A DNA stretch of 55,894 nucleotides, taken from SCTD01 sp036675425 (GTDB taxonomy: Bacteria; Actinomycetota; Actinomycetes; Mycobacteriales; SCTD01). Shown here in pieces: positions 18,809 through 26,636 of this stretch. The position numbers and the translations under genes were made by a program. The stretch is from assembly GCA_036675425.1 (NCBI GenBank), contig JAKFFB010000066.1:1-55894 (forward strand). Reading direction: 5' to 3'. Numbering within the stretch: position 1 is the stretch's first letter; each line of letters starts with the position of its first letter. The notes beneath the pieces were generated by a model, which made no database searches, had not been told where the DNA came from, and saw only the letters and a list, made by a program, of their open reading frames with translations.

Positions 18809-21148
18809 CTACTCCTTGCGCTGCACCGTCGCGGTGTCGCGGCTGGCGGTGCGGGTGTCGTCGCCGGCGTACTCGACGACGACGGGCACCTGGCGCTCGT
18901 TGCCCTTGGGGTAGGTCGCCTGGACCACCGCGCGGCCGTCGGCACCGGTGGTCGCGGTGACCGGGGCGTCGCTGCCGAAGGTGAAGACGACCGGCGCGCC
19001 GGCGACGGGGCTGCCGTCGGCGGTGGTCAGCGTGGCGGCCAGCTGGACCGCCTTCTGCGGACCGGCCATGGTGTCGCCGTCGTAGTCGAGAGCGGTGGTG
19101 GCCTTCGCGGGCGGCTCCGGCGGGGCCTCGGCGAACGAGGCGTCGGTCGCCGTCGCGACCAGCGGCTTCTCGAAGCCGCGGCCGTACTCCTCACCGGCGG
19201 ACGCGTCGCGGTGACCGGGCAGGAAGACCTGCCGGTGCGAGGAGACGATCTCGTTGACGGGCACGGTCTGGCGGGCGTTGTCGCTGTCGACCAGGAAGAG
19301 GATGTGCACGCCGTGCGCGCCGATGTCGCCCTGGAAGAAGGCGGTGTCGTTGTCGACCACGCCGTCCGCCGGGGTCCAGCAGCGGCGCGGCAGGCCGGTC
19401 GCCGGGTCGGTGGTCGGCTCACCCGGGCTGCGCAGCTTGAGCCGCGGGCCGGGGTTGGTGCCGGTGGCGTCGTCGAAGCACGAGTCGTCGCGGTAGTAGG
19501 GCACCGCGACGGCTCCCTGGGCCAGACCACCGACGGTGTTGCCGGTCGGCTCGACGTAGTAGCGGTCGACGATGGATCCGGCCGGGCCGGAGGTCAGCGA
19601 CCAGTCGAGCATCACGCCCGGCTTGGACATCGTCGGGTCGCTGACGTCGAAGCTCTGGTGGTAGGGGAACCAGTCGCAGGCGCCGGTCATCACGTAGAGG
19701 TCGCGGTAGGTCTGGGTGACCTCGCCGGTGCCGTTGGCGTCGTACTTCGCGTTGCAGGGGTCGTCGAAGTTGCCGAGCACCTCGTCGTTGCTGCCGTCGA
19801 TCGGGACGCCGTTCGTGACGTTCGGGTTGTAGTAGTCGGTCATCACCCCGGCGTTGTAGTCCCACTGGGCGTAGATGCCGTCCAGCGGCGGGATCACGTG
19901 CACCCGCAGCCAGGTCTTCATCACCATGTCGTCGCGGTAGTAGGTCTCGCGGCGGATCACGTTGGTGCCGCTGTCCGCGCCCCACGTCTCGCGCACCGTG
20001 CGCACCGGGCCGGACAGCTCACCGAGCAGCGTGGAGGAGCCGCCCCAGTTGGTGTCCTCCTCCTCGTAGCCGCAGCAGGGGGTCTCGGACTCGGCGTCCT
20101 GCTGGAACGCACGGGCCTTCCACCGGTCGACCAGGTCGGGGCCGTACTCGCTCGCGCCGTCCTCCTTGACCCGGACGTCCGTCATCAGCCAGCGGCCGTC
20201 GTAGCGGTAGCGGTAGCGGTCGGTCTCGATCGTCGCCGTGTCGCGCGGGCGGCGGCGCTGGATGTCCGGCGTGCCGTCGGCCTTGGTGACGACGTCGCCC
20301 TCGTCGTCGCAGTACGGGCCGGTCGCGGCGTTGCCGTAGTTGTCGTACGACGACTCGGAGAGCTCGAAGGTGTCGGCGTTCGCGTCACGGGTGTAGCGGA
20401 CGTAGCCGTTGTCGGCGGTGAAGCTGGGGGTGCGGCCCTGCATGACGTAGAGGTAGGAGGTCGCCTGCGTCAGCGGGTCGACGACGGCGACGGCCTTGAC
20501 CGCGGTCGTGCCGTGCGGACGGAGCGCGTCGGCGGGCGCCTGCGGACCGGCGTCGCGGGCCATGAACGCGACCTCGTCGTTGGAGTCCAGGCCGCGGATC
20601 GGGTCGATCGCGGTCTCGGAGTCGGGGATCGCGACGCAGGGGTTCGAGGGGTCGGACAGCGTGTAGCGGAAGCCCTCGCGCTGGAAGGCGTAGGTGGTGT
20701 GCTGGTCCTCGCCGGAGTAGACCGAGAAGCCGGACGCCATGTTGCTCAGGTAGCGGGTGAAGACCTCGTCGACCTGGAACGGCACCTCGACGAAGCGGGC
20801 CTGCTCCGGGTCCCAGCGCCAGCCGGACAGCGTGCTGACGTCGGCGCCCTCGGGAGCGACGACGTCACTGCTGTCGACGTCGGGCTCGCGGTAGGTGTTG
20901 TGCTCGCACGTCTCGTCGAAGCTCTGGCAGTCGAGCAGGTCGGTCAGCGGCGCCTTGGCCGTGACGTTCTCCGGCACGGCCCAGTCGCCGAAGTGCACGC
21001 CGGTGAGGACCACCGAGTCCACGGCGCGGACGGCGGGGACCGTCGGGTCGACGACCGGGAGCGGCTCCGCCTGGGCGGGCAGGAGCGTCACCGCGGCGGG
21101 CAGGCCGACGGTGGCGCAGACGACGAGGGCGAGCGTGCGACGCAGCAT
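18809..21148 (-). CDS. large secreted protein with C-terminal Ig-like domain, function unknown
   Basis: 779 residues. A Sec signal peptide is clear: basic start MLRR, hydrophobic core, likely cut after AQA near residue 27. The mature part is rich in Tyr, Asp and Trp, with about ten cysteines (for example DCQSF, PCCGY, GACDWF, DSCFDD, RRCW), which suggests disulfides outside the cell. The last ~100 residues look like a bacterial Ig-like fold (SPVAGAPVVFTFGS, then TGADGRAVV). No catalytic motif is recognised, and no LPXTG or membrane anchor is seen. It lies antisense between dop and the Rieske and pup genes. Confidence 0.82.
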   Translation of the reverse strand: MLRRTLALVVCATVGLPAAVTLLPAQAEPLPVVDPTVPAVRAVDSVVLTGVHFGDWAVPENVTAKAPLTDLLDCQSFDETCEHNTYREPDVDSSDVVAPEGADVSTLSGWRWDPEQARFVEVPFQVDEVFTRYLSNMASGFSVYSGEDQHTTYAFQREGFRYTLSDPSNPCVAIPDSETAIDPIRGLDSNDEVAFMARDAGPQAPADALRPHGTTAVKAVAVVDPLTQATSYLYVMQGRTPSFTADNGYVRYTRDANADTFELSESSYDNYGNAATGPYCDDEGDVVTKADGTPDIQRRRPRDTATIETDRYRYRYDGRWLMTDVRVKEDGASEYGPDLVDRWKARAFQQDAESETPCCGYEEEDTNWGGSSTLLGELSGPVRTVRETWGADSGTNVIRRETYYRDDMVMKTWLRVHVIPPLDGIYAQWDYNAGVMTDYYNPNVTNGVPIDGSNDEVLGNFDDPCNAKYDANGTGEVTQTYRDLYVMTGACDWFPYHQSFDVSDPTMSKPGVMLDWSLTSGPAGSIVDRYYVEPTGNTVGGLAQGAVAVPYYRDDSCFDDATGTNPGPRLKLRSPGEPTTDPATGLPRRCWTPADGVVDNDTAFFQGDIGAHGVHILFLVDSDNARQTVPVNEIVSSHRQVFLPGHRDASAGEEYGRGFEKPLVATATDASFAEAPPEPPAKATTALDYDGDTMAGPQKAVQLAATLTTADGSPVAGAPVVFTFGSDAPVTATTGADGRAVVQATYPKGNERQVPVVVEYAGDDTRTASRDTATVQRKE

Positions 21149-21231
21149 GCTGCAGGATTCGTGATCACCGGCCTCCGGCCCTGCTGTGACGGAGCACAGC
21201 GCTGCGGCGGGGGAGTGGTGCTGGGTCCCGA

Positions 21232-21237
21232 TAGGTT
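21232..21237 (+). promoter_or_regulatory. -10 box of the Rieske gene (leaderless)
   Basis: TAGGTT ends 6 nt before the ATG at 21244. An inverted repeat, GCTGTG and CACAGC (21183-21200), lies about 30 bp upstream, where a regulator could bind. Confidence 0.45.
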
Positions 21238-21243
21238 GGCCGA

Positions 21244-21597
21244 ATGGCTGACCACACGATCCCCGCCGCGTCGCTGCCCGAGGGAACGGTCGGCCGCGCC
21301 GGTCCGTGGACCGTGGCCAACCGCCGCGGCGAGGTGAAGGCGGTGTCCTCGCGCTGCCGGCACCAGCTGGCGGACCTGTCGAAGGGGTCGCTGGACAAGA
21401 ACGGCTGCCTGGTCTGCCCGTGGCACGGCTCGCGCTACGACCTCGACACCGGCGAGATGGTGCAGGGCCCGAAGGGCTTCCTCTTCTACATCGGGAGGAC
21501 GCCGGGCTACACCCAGTTCATCGAGGTCATCGGTCGCGTCGCGCGCCTGCGGCGCGGGTCGGTCCGCCGGGACGGGGACGACCTCGTCATCAGCTGA
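21244..21597 (+). CDS. Rieske [2Fe-2S] ferredoxin-like protein
   Basis: 117 residues, a single Rieske domain. The cluster ligands are C-x-H in SSRCRHQLAD (about residues 38-40) and C-x2-H in VCPWHGSRYD (about 59-62). There is no membrane helix or signal peptide, so this is a soluble electron carrier or a small regulatory subunit. Rieske ferredoxins feed electrons to dioxygenases. No partner oxygenase is adjacent, and the aromatic dioxygenases nearby do not need one. The start follows a leaderless -10 box. Confidence 0.88.
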   Translation: MADHTIPAASLPEGTVGRAGPWTVANRRGEVKAVSSRCRHQLADLSKGSLDKNGCLVCPWHGSRYDLDTGEMVQGPKGFLFYIGRTPGYTQFIEVIGRVARLRRGSVRRDGDDLVIS

Positions 21598-21612
21598 CCG
21601 GCTGTCATCCCC

Positions 21613-21728
21613 CACAACCGATCTTGTCGGCACCCGAGCCGTGATCGGCTGTGTCGATCGCCCGCGGGGCAGGTGGCCCCAAGACCCCACAGCCGATCAC
21701 CACCGCCGCGCCTCAGAGATCGGTTGTG
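21613..21728. repeat. nested inverted-repeat element of four copies of one 12-bp motif
   Basis: The motif CACAACCGATCT (21613-21624) is exactly reversed at 21717-21728. Inside it, GTGATCGGCTGT (21641-21652) is exactly reversed at 21689-21700. The four arms are variants of CACARCCGATC in alternating orientation, so a long two-stage hairpin could form. It sits between the Rieske gene and pup, about 100 bp before the pup start. It may be a terminator, a bidirectional operator or a small palindromic repeat of the genome. The 21729-21832 stretch holds only the pup upstream region. Confidence 0.6.
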
Positions 21729-21832
21729 GAGAGCAACGGGTCGGCAACAGGGCGCGTCCAGGAGGCAAGAAACGTCGTAGGCCGCCGATACTGTCGGCAG
21801 GACGTTCGAGCGGACACGCGAGGAGCACCCCC

Positions 21833-22042
21833 ATGGCGACGAAGGACAGCGGCGGCCAGGACAGGCAGACCCGCAAGGCCGAGGAGGTCGAGGAGACCGA
21901 GGTCGAGGCGACCAGCGACGTCCAGGAGCGGGTCGGGAAGCTGACCGACGACGTGGACGCCCTGCTCGACGAGATCGACGACGTGCTCGAGGAGGATGCA
22001 GAAGCGTTCGTTCGCAGTTACGTACAGAAGGGCGGCCAGTGA
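21833..22042 (+). CDS. pup: prokaryotic ubiquitin-like protein Pup
   Basis: 69 residues. Intrinsically disordered and acidic, with the helix-forming stretch ERVGKLTDDVDALLDEIDDV (about 32-51) that binds the ARC coiled coil. The conserved tail is FVRSYVQKGGQ. It ends in Gln, so Dop must deamidate it before PafA can attach it to lysines. The start is set by AGGAG 8-12 nt upstream. It lies between dop and the prcBA genes. A GATACT box at 21787-21792 is a weak promoter candidate. Confidence 0.97.
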   Translation: MATKDSGGQDRQTRKAEEVEETEVEATSDVQERVGKLTDDVDALLDEIDDVLEEDAEAFVRSYVQKGGQ

Positions 22043-22082
22043 CCCTGTGTAGCGCTGCACGAATTCCCGACTGGGGGCGCGT

Positions 22083-22769
22083 GTGAAGCTGTGTCGGGAC
22101 TGCCAAGAGGAGAAGTCGCTCGAGGACTTCTCCCCAGCCAAGAAGAGCGCTGATGGCCGCACCAGCTACTGCCGAGCCTGCCTGCGGGTCCGGCACCAGC
22201 GCTACCGCGACGCCAAGACCAACGGAGAGCTGAAGCGGGTGCGAGCCGCCCGCGCGGCATCGCCGGATGTGAAGTGGTGCCCGGGGTGCAGGCAGGAGCT
22301 GCCACGCACGCAGTTCGGCCGCAACAGGAGCGCGGGCGACGGACTGACCTCCTACTGCAAGCCGTGCCACAACGCCAAGAGCAAGGAGACGTACACCCGT
22401 CTCTACGGCGGCACCCGTGAGTACCACCTACGCCGCCGGTACGGGATCACCGGCGCCGAGTTCCAGGCCATGGTCGATGCGCAGGGCGGCGTCTGCGCCA
22501 TCTGCCAGGAGCGCGAGGCCAAGCACGTCGACCACGATCACGTCTTGGGTGCGGTCCGTGGTGTGCTGTGCTTCTGCTGCAACCAGGGCCTGGGGAACTT
22601 CCGGGACCGCCCCGACGTGATGCGCGCAGCGATCGACTACCTCGAGAGGACCACGTGGACCAGGGAACGGGTGTGCACGGGCGTCTACCGGCTCACTTCA
22701 CCGCGCCGAGCGGCTCCTTCACGGAGTTCCTCGGAGCTGCAGCGCCTGATCTCCTCCCGTCGCGGCTGA
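22083..22769 (+). CDS. endonuclease VII-like HNH nuclease with duplicated zinc motif
   Basis: 228 residues from a GTG at 22083. Two tandem ~40-residue units of the form C-x2-C ... SYC-x2-C lie at about 4-34 and 66-97 and look like an internal duplication. The C-terminal half carries the recombination endonuclease VII fold: YGITGAEFQAM, then GVCAIC, the catalytic HVDHDH (about 155), and VLCFCCNQGLGNF with zinc Cys and the conserved Asn. Relatives cut branched DNA such as Holliday junctions. It sits between pup and prcB, and its last ~97 nt overlap the prcB start. Base composition is visibly less GC-rich than its neighbours, hinting at acquisition. Confidence 0.88.
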   Translation: MKLCRDCQEEKSLEDFSPAKKSADGRTSYCRACLRVRHQRYRDAKTNGELKRVRAARAASPDVKWCPGCRQELPRTQFGRNRSAGDGLTSYCKPCHNAKSKETYTRLYGGTREYHLRRRYGITGAEFQAMVDAQGGVCAICQEREAKHVDHDHVLGAVRGVLCFCCNQGLGNFRDRPDVMRAAIDYLERTTWTRERVCTGVYRLTSPRRAAPSRSSSELQRLISSRRG

Positions 22770-23473
22770 CGCTGCCACCGGGAACCGTGGAGGCGCCGCA
22801 CGGCACGACGATCGTCGCCGTCACGCATGCCGGTGGCGTCGTCATGGCCGGCGACCGCCGCGCGACGATGGGCAACATCATCGCCCAGCGCGACATCGAG
22901 AAGGTCTTCCAGGCCGACGACTACAGCGTCGTGGGGATCGCCGGCACCGCGGGTCTGGCCGTCGAGATGGTCCGGCTGTTCCAGGTCGAGCTCGAGCACT
23001 ACGAGAAGATGGAGGGCCACGTGCTCTCCCTCGACGGCAAGGCCAACCGGCTGTCCGCGATGATCCGCGGCAACCTCGGGATGGCCATGCAGGGACTCGC
23101 GGTGGTGCCGCTGTTCGCCGGCTACGACCTCGAGGGCGCTGTCGGCCGCATCTTCAGCTACGACGTCACCGGCGGGCGCTACGAGGAGCACAGCTTCCAC
23201 AGCGTCGGCAGCGGCAGCCTGTTCGCCCGGGGGGCGCTGAAGAAGCGCTACCGCGACGGCGTGGACGAGGCCGCAGCGGTCAAGCTCTGCGTCGACGCGC
23301 TCTACGACGCCGCCGACGACGACTCCGCCACCGGCGGGCCCGACGTCGCGCGCCGGATCTGGCCGGTCGTCATGAGCGTCACCGACGAGGGCGTCCGCCG
23401 GCTGCCCGACGACGAGGTCGGCGCGGTCGTGGAGGCCGTCGTCGCCGAGCGCCTGATCACCCCGAACGGCTGA
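22673..23473 (+). CDS. prcB: 20S proteasome beta subunit
   Basis: 266 residues from the GTG at 22673; a GTG at 22655 is possible. It is the proteolytic subunit of the 20S core. A ~44-residue propeptide (with SGSFTEFL and PDLLP) is removed at HG-TTIVAV, exposing the catalytic Thr (residue 45). Mature Asp17 (GDRRAT) and Lys33 (DIEKVF) complete the active site. The start lies inside the endonuclease gene in another frame, so translation is probably coupled. prcA follows after 34 bp with its own GAGGAGAG ribosome site. Confidence 0.96.
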   Translation: MHGRLPAHFTAPSGSFTEFLGAAAPDLLPSRLTLPPGTVEAPHGTTIVAVTHAGGVVMAGDRRATMGNIIAQRDIEKVFQADDYSVVGIAGTAGLAVEMVRLFQVELEHYEKMEGHVLSLDGKANRLSAMIRGNLGMAMQGLAVVPLFAGYDLEGAVGRIFSYDVTGGRYEEHSFHSVGSGSLFARGALKKRYRDGVDEAAAVKLCVDALYDAADDDSATGGPDVARRIWPVVMSVTDEGVRRLPDDEVGAVVEAVVAERLITPNG

Positions 23474-23507
23474 GCCGGCCGATGAGCAACCGACGCCGAG
23501 GAGAGCA

Positions 23508-24218
23508 GTGAGCACCCCGTTCTACGTGTCACCTGAGCAGGTGATGAAGGACAAGAGCGACTACGCCCGCAAGGGCATCGCTCGCGGCCGCTCCGTCCTC
23601 ACGCTGGCCTACGCCGACGGGATCCTGTTCGTCGGGGAGAACCCGAGTAACGCGCTGCACAAGATCAGCGAGATCTACGACCGGATCGCGTTCGCCGCGG
23701 TGGGCAAGTACAACGAGTTCGAGAACCTCCGCCTGGCCGGCGTCCGCTACGCCGACCTGCGCGGCTACCAGTACGACCGCCGCGACGTGACCAGCCGCGG
23801 GCTCGCCAACGCCTACGCCCAGACCCTGGGCACGATCTTCACCGAGGCGGGGAAGCCCTACGAGGTGGAGATCGTGGTGGCCGAGGTCGGCGACACGGCC
23901 GCCGACGACCAGCTCTACCGGCTCACCTACGACGGCTCCGTCGCCGAGGAGCACGGCTTCGTGGCGATGGGCGGCAACAGCGAGCCCCTGGCGACCTACG
24001 TCAAGGAGCGGCACGACCCGACGGCCTCGCTGGAGGCCGTGCTGAAGCTCGGCGTCGAGGCGCTGGCGCAGGCCGGCGCGGACGCCGAGCCGCGCACCAT
24101 CGTCGCCGACGACCTCGAGGCCGCCGTCCTCGACCGCACCCGCCCGCGACGCGCCTTCCAGCGGCTCGTCGGCCCCCGACTCGAGCGACTGCTCGGCCAG
24201 GAGAAAACCAAGAAGTGA
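23508..24218 (+). CDS. prcA: 20S proteasome alpha subunit
   Basis: 236 residues. It forms the outer rings that gate the core and dock the ARC tail. It shows the N-terminal gate segment (STPFYVSPEQVMKDKSDYARKGIARGRS), then the alpha-type Ntn fold without a catalytic N-terminal Thr. The C-terminal tail is basic (RTRPRRAF, QEKTKK), as in other actinobacterial PrcA. GTG start with a strong ribosome site. The stop overlaps the next gene by 4 bp (GTGA), so the FKBP lipoprotein is translationally coupled to it. Confidence 0.96.
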   Translation: MSTPFYVSPEQVMKDKSDYARKGIARGRSVLTLAYADGILFVGENPSNALHKISEIYDRIAFAAVGKYNEFENLRLAGVRYADLRGYQYDRRDVTSRGLANAYAQTLGTIFTEAGKPYEVEIVVAEVGDTAADDQLYRLTYDGSVAEEHGFVAMGGNSEPLATYVKERHDPTASLEAVLKLGVEALAQAGADAEPRTIVADDLEAAVLDRTRPRRAFQRLVGPRLERLLGQEKTKK

Positions 24219-24760
24219 ACCGCCGACTGCCGGCTGCCCTCGCGGCGGCCGTCCTCGTCCTGTCCGCCTGCGGATCGAGCGACGGCGAGGGCGACGACGT
24301 CGCCAGCGCCCCGAGCCCCGAGGTCACCAGCTGCCCCGGTGCGCCGACCCCGGTGGACCCGCCCTCGGGCGCCACGACGGACCTCAAGACCAAGCCCGTC
24401 ATCACCGTGCCGAAGGCTCCCGCGCCGACGGCCCTGGAGGTCTCCGACATCGTTGTCGGCGACGGCGAGCTGGCCTGCTCCGGCATGGTCGTCGACATGC
24501 AGTACGTCGGGGTCCTCTACGCCGACGGCAAGCAGTTCGACGCCTCCTGGGACCGGGGAGCGGAGCCGTTCAGCTTCCAGCTCGGCGGCGGCCGGGTCAT
24601 CGGCGGCTGGGACCAGGGCATCGTCGGCATGAAGGCCGGCGGCCGTCGCCAGCTGGTCATCCCGCCCGACCTCGGCTACGGCGACCAGGGCGCCGGCGCG
24701 GACATCCCGCCCGGCGCGACGCTGGTCTTCGTCGTCGACCTGGTGAAGGTCGCCGACTAG
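24215..24760 (+). CDS. FKBP-type peptidyl-prolyl isomerase lipoprotein
   Basis: 181 residues. A lipoprotein signal peptide with lipobox LSAC (Cys near 19) predicts an exported, lipid-anchored protein. After a Pro/Thr-rich linker, one FKBP domain (about 70-180) has the typical FDASWDRG, GWDQGIVGMKAGG and IPPDLGYG segments. It folds proline-containing proteins outside the membrane. It is coupled to prcA by GTGA. The domain is closely related to the cytosolic FKBP after pafA at 32280, so the two are probably paralogues. Confidence 0.93.
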   Translation: MNRRLPAALAAAVLVLSACGSSDGEGDDVASAPSPEVTSCPGAPTPVDPPSGATTDLKTKPVITVPKAPAPTALEVSDIVVGDGELACSGMVVDMQYVGVLYADGKQFDASWDRGAEPFSFQLGGGRVIGGWDQGIVGMKAGGRRQLVIPPDLGYGDQGAGADIPPGATLVFVVDLVKVAD

Positions 24761-24776
24761 CGGGAACACCTCCCGC
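24760..24776 (+). promoter_or_regulatory. hairpin directly before the ChaB-like start codon
   Basis: GCGGGA (24760-24765) and TCCCGC (24771-24776) form a 6-bp stem with a 5-nt loop that ends on the base before the ATG at 24777. It has no U tract. It could weaken initiation or mark the mRNA end of the FKBP gene. Confidence 0.3.
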
Positions 24777-25178
24777 ATGCCCAAGACGACGAAGGCCGGC
24801 GGCGCGCGGCAGAGCGAGCTCCCCGCCACGCTCCGCCGGTCACCGGAGAAGGCCCAGCGCACGTTCGCCAAGACGTACGACTCGGCAGCCGAGCAGTACG
24901 GCGACTCCGAGCGCGCCGCCCGCACGGCGTTCGCCGCGGTGAAGCACGCGTACGAGAAGGTCGGCGACCACTGGGAGCCCAAGCCCGACACGGGCCCCAG
25001 CGACGGCGGCCGGGGCGACAACGCCGGCGGCGTCGACCGCAACGCCAGCAAGAAGCACCTCTACGAGATCGCCCGGCAGCTCGACGTGCCCGGCCGCTCC
25101 ACCATGGACAAGGACGAGCTGGTCGAGGCCATCGACCGGGCGAACCGCCGGAAGACCGCGCAGGCCCGCGGCGACTGA
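24777..25178 (+). CDS. ChaB-like protein with C-terminal Rho-N/SAP-like domain
   Basis: 133 residues. The first ~65 residues match the ChaB fold (ELPATLRRSPEKAQRTFAKTYDSA, then AARTAFAAVKHAYEKVGDHW). A Gly/Asp linker follows. The last ~45 residues (SKKHLYEIARQLDVPGRSTMDKDELVEAI) resemble the short helical nucleic-acid-binding Rho N-terminal motif. The pairing is common in actinobacteria; the role is unknown and probably involves DNA or RNA binding. No ribosome site is clear because a hairpin abuts the ATG. Confidence 0.82.
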   Translation: MPKTTKAGGARQSELPATLRRSPEKAQRTFAKTYDSAAEQYGDSERAARTAFAAVKHAYEKVGDHWEPKPDTGPSDGGRGDNAGGVDRNASKKHLYEIARQLDVPGRSTMDKDELVEAIDRANRRKTAQARGD

Positions 25179-25187
25179 GCGGCGCCG

Positions 25188-25193
25188 TAGGGT
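25188..25193 (+). promoter_or_regulatory. -10 box of kynA (leaderless)
   Basis: TAGGGT ends 7 nt before the ATG at 25201. Confidence 0.4.
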
Positions 25194-25200
25194 GCCGGTC

Positions 25201-25983
25201 ATGACGGACCGGCACTTCGGCGAGGAGGGCGCGCGGCTGTCCTACGGGTCGTACCTGAAGATCCCGGAGCTGCTGGACCTGCAGGTGCTGCTGTCCGAGC
25301 CGCCGGCCCACGACGAGCTGCTCTTCATCACGGTCCACCAGGTGTGCGAGCTGTGGTTCAAGCAGTGCCTGCACGAGCTCGGCGCCGCCCGCGACGGGAT
25401 GCTGGCCGGCCGCACCTACGAGCCGCGCAAGGCCCTGCAGCGCGTGCACGCGATCGAGCAGATCCTCATCGAGCAGGTCGTCGTGCTCGAGACGATGACG
25501 CCGCAGGACTTCCTGGCCTTCCGCTCGCTGCTGGCGCCCGCCAGCGGCTTCCAGTCGGTGCAGTTCCGCGAGCTGGAGTTCCTCTCCGGCGCCCGCGACC
25601 CGGCCTACGTCGAGCGCCTCCGGCAGGCGTCCGGTGACGAGCGAGCCCGGATGGAGGCGCGGCTGGCCGAGCCGAGCCTGTGGGACGCCTTCCTCGCCCT
25701 GCTGGAGCGCAACGGGCTCGCCGTCGGCTCACCGGAGGAGCGCCGCGCGTCGCTGCTCGCCGTCGCCCGGGACCGGTCCTACGCCGAGCTCTGGGAGCTG
25801 TCCGAGGCGCTGATCACCCATGACGCGCTTGCGTCGCAGTGGCGCTCCCGGCACGTCGACATGGTGGAGCGGCAGATCGGGACCAAGCCCGGCACCGGCG
25901 GGTCGAGCGGCGGGGAGTACCTCCGGTCCCGCCTCGCCCTGCGCTACTTCCCGGAGCTGTGGGAGCTGCGCTCCTACCTCTGA
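25201..25983 (+). CDS. kynA: tryptophan 2,3-dioxygenase
   Basis: 260 residues. A haem enzyme opening the tryptophan ring to N-formylkynurenine. Family hallmarks are YGSYLKIPELLDLQ (about 16-29), FITVHQVCELWFKQ (about 43-56, with the substrate-site His), GFQSVQFRELEFL and the late GTGGSSGGEYL loop. The haem ligand His is probably in the HVDMVERQIG region. It is somewhat shorter than some relatives but complete. Kynureninase and formamidase are not nearby. It overlaps the convergent GDPD gene by 10 bp. Confidence 0.93.
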   Translation: MTDRHFGEEGARLSYGSYLKIPELLDLQVLLSEPPAHDELLFITVHQVCELWFKQCLHELGAARDGMLAGRTYEPRKALQRVHAIEQILIEQVVVLETMTPQDFLAFRSLLAPASGFQSVQFRELEFLSGARDPAYVERLRQASGDERARMEARLAEPSLWDAFLALLERNGLAVGSPEERRASLLAVARDRSYAELWELSEALITHDALASQWRSRHVDMVERQIGTKPGTGGSSGGEYLRSRLALRYFPELWELRSYL

Positions 25984-26636
25984 CCGGCCTTGACGACGCG
26001 CAGCACGTCGACGCTGTCGCTGATGATGCCGTTCACGCCGAGAGCGGTGACCCGGTCGAGCGTCTCCTGGTCGTTCACGCCCCAGGTCATCACCAGCTCC
26101 ACCCGCTCGCGCAGCTCCTCGACGACCTCACGAGTGAGCAGCGAGCCGTGCAGGCTGACCCCGTGCAGGGTCCCGGCGGGAGCGCCGCGCACCCGGCGGC
26201 GGAGCCGTACGAGCTCCATGCGGTTGCGCGCGGACAGCACCCGGTGCGCCCACTGCCGGTCGGCGAAGGCGTCCACCCCCGGCCACCAGCGGCCGCAGAC
26301 GATCACCGGGCGGTCCGGGCTCCGCTCGTGCAGCAGGTCGGCGGTCCGGCGACCCACCGACCCGATCCCCTTGAGGTCGAGCATCAGGGTGGCATCGGGG
26401 AGCATGGCGTCGAGCAGCTCGGGCAGGTGCAGGTCGATCGTGGAGGCGTGCGCGAGGTGCCACGGGTTGCGGTCCCACAGGTAGGGGAGCGGGCCGAGCG
26501 CCTTGCTGTGCCGCACCTCGAGTCTCTCCTGGCGGTGGTGCACGTCGGCCTCGACGACGTCGGCCCCGACCTCGGCGGCGGCGCGCAGCGCGGTGAGCGA
26601 GTTGCCGGCACGGTGCGCGATCGCGAGCAGCGTCAC
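25974..26636 (-). CDS. glycerophosphodiester phosphodiesterase family protein
   Basis: 220 residues, slightly short for GDPD but with the main signatures: IAHRAGNSLTAL at the start (catalytic His-Arg) and VVEADVHHRQE (metal Glu and Asp, then His). A TIM barrel with the second metal residue near MLDLKG and late WGVNDQETLDR, GVNGIISDSVD. No signal peptide, so probably cytosolic. It would hydrolyse glycerophosphodiesters. The GTG start at 26636 overlaps the PAP2 stop (GTGA), so the two form an operon with a lipid theme. Confidence 0.85.
   Translation of the reverse strand: MTLLAIAHRAGNSLTALRAAAEVGADVVEADVHHRQERLEVRHSKALGPLPYLWDRNPWHLAHASTIDLHLPELLDAMLPDATLMLDLKGIGSVGRRTADLLHERSPDRPVIVCGRWWPGVDAFADRQWAHRVLSARNRMELVRLRRRVRGAPAGTLHGVSLHGSLLTREVVEELRERVELVMTWGVNDQETLDRVTALGVNGIISDSVDVLRVVKAGQR

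Noticed and set aside
20200..20222. Short GTAGCG tandem repeat
   Set aside because: It encodes an Arg-Tyr run in the secreted protein; three units inside a gene are not a functional repeat.
21624..21632. TTGTCGGCA resembling the PafBC-dependent promoter motif near pup
   Set aside because: The motif end differs from TTGTCRGTG and no TANNNT box lies 8 nt downstream.
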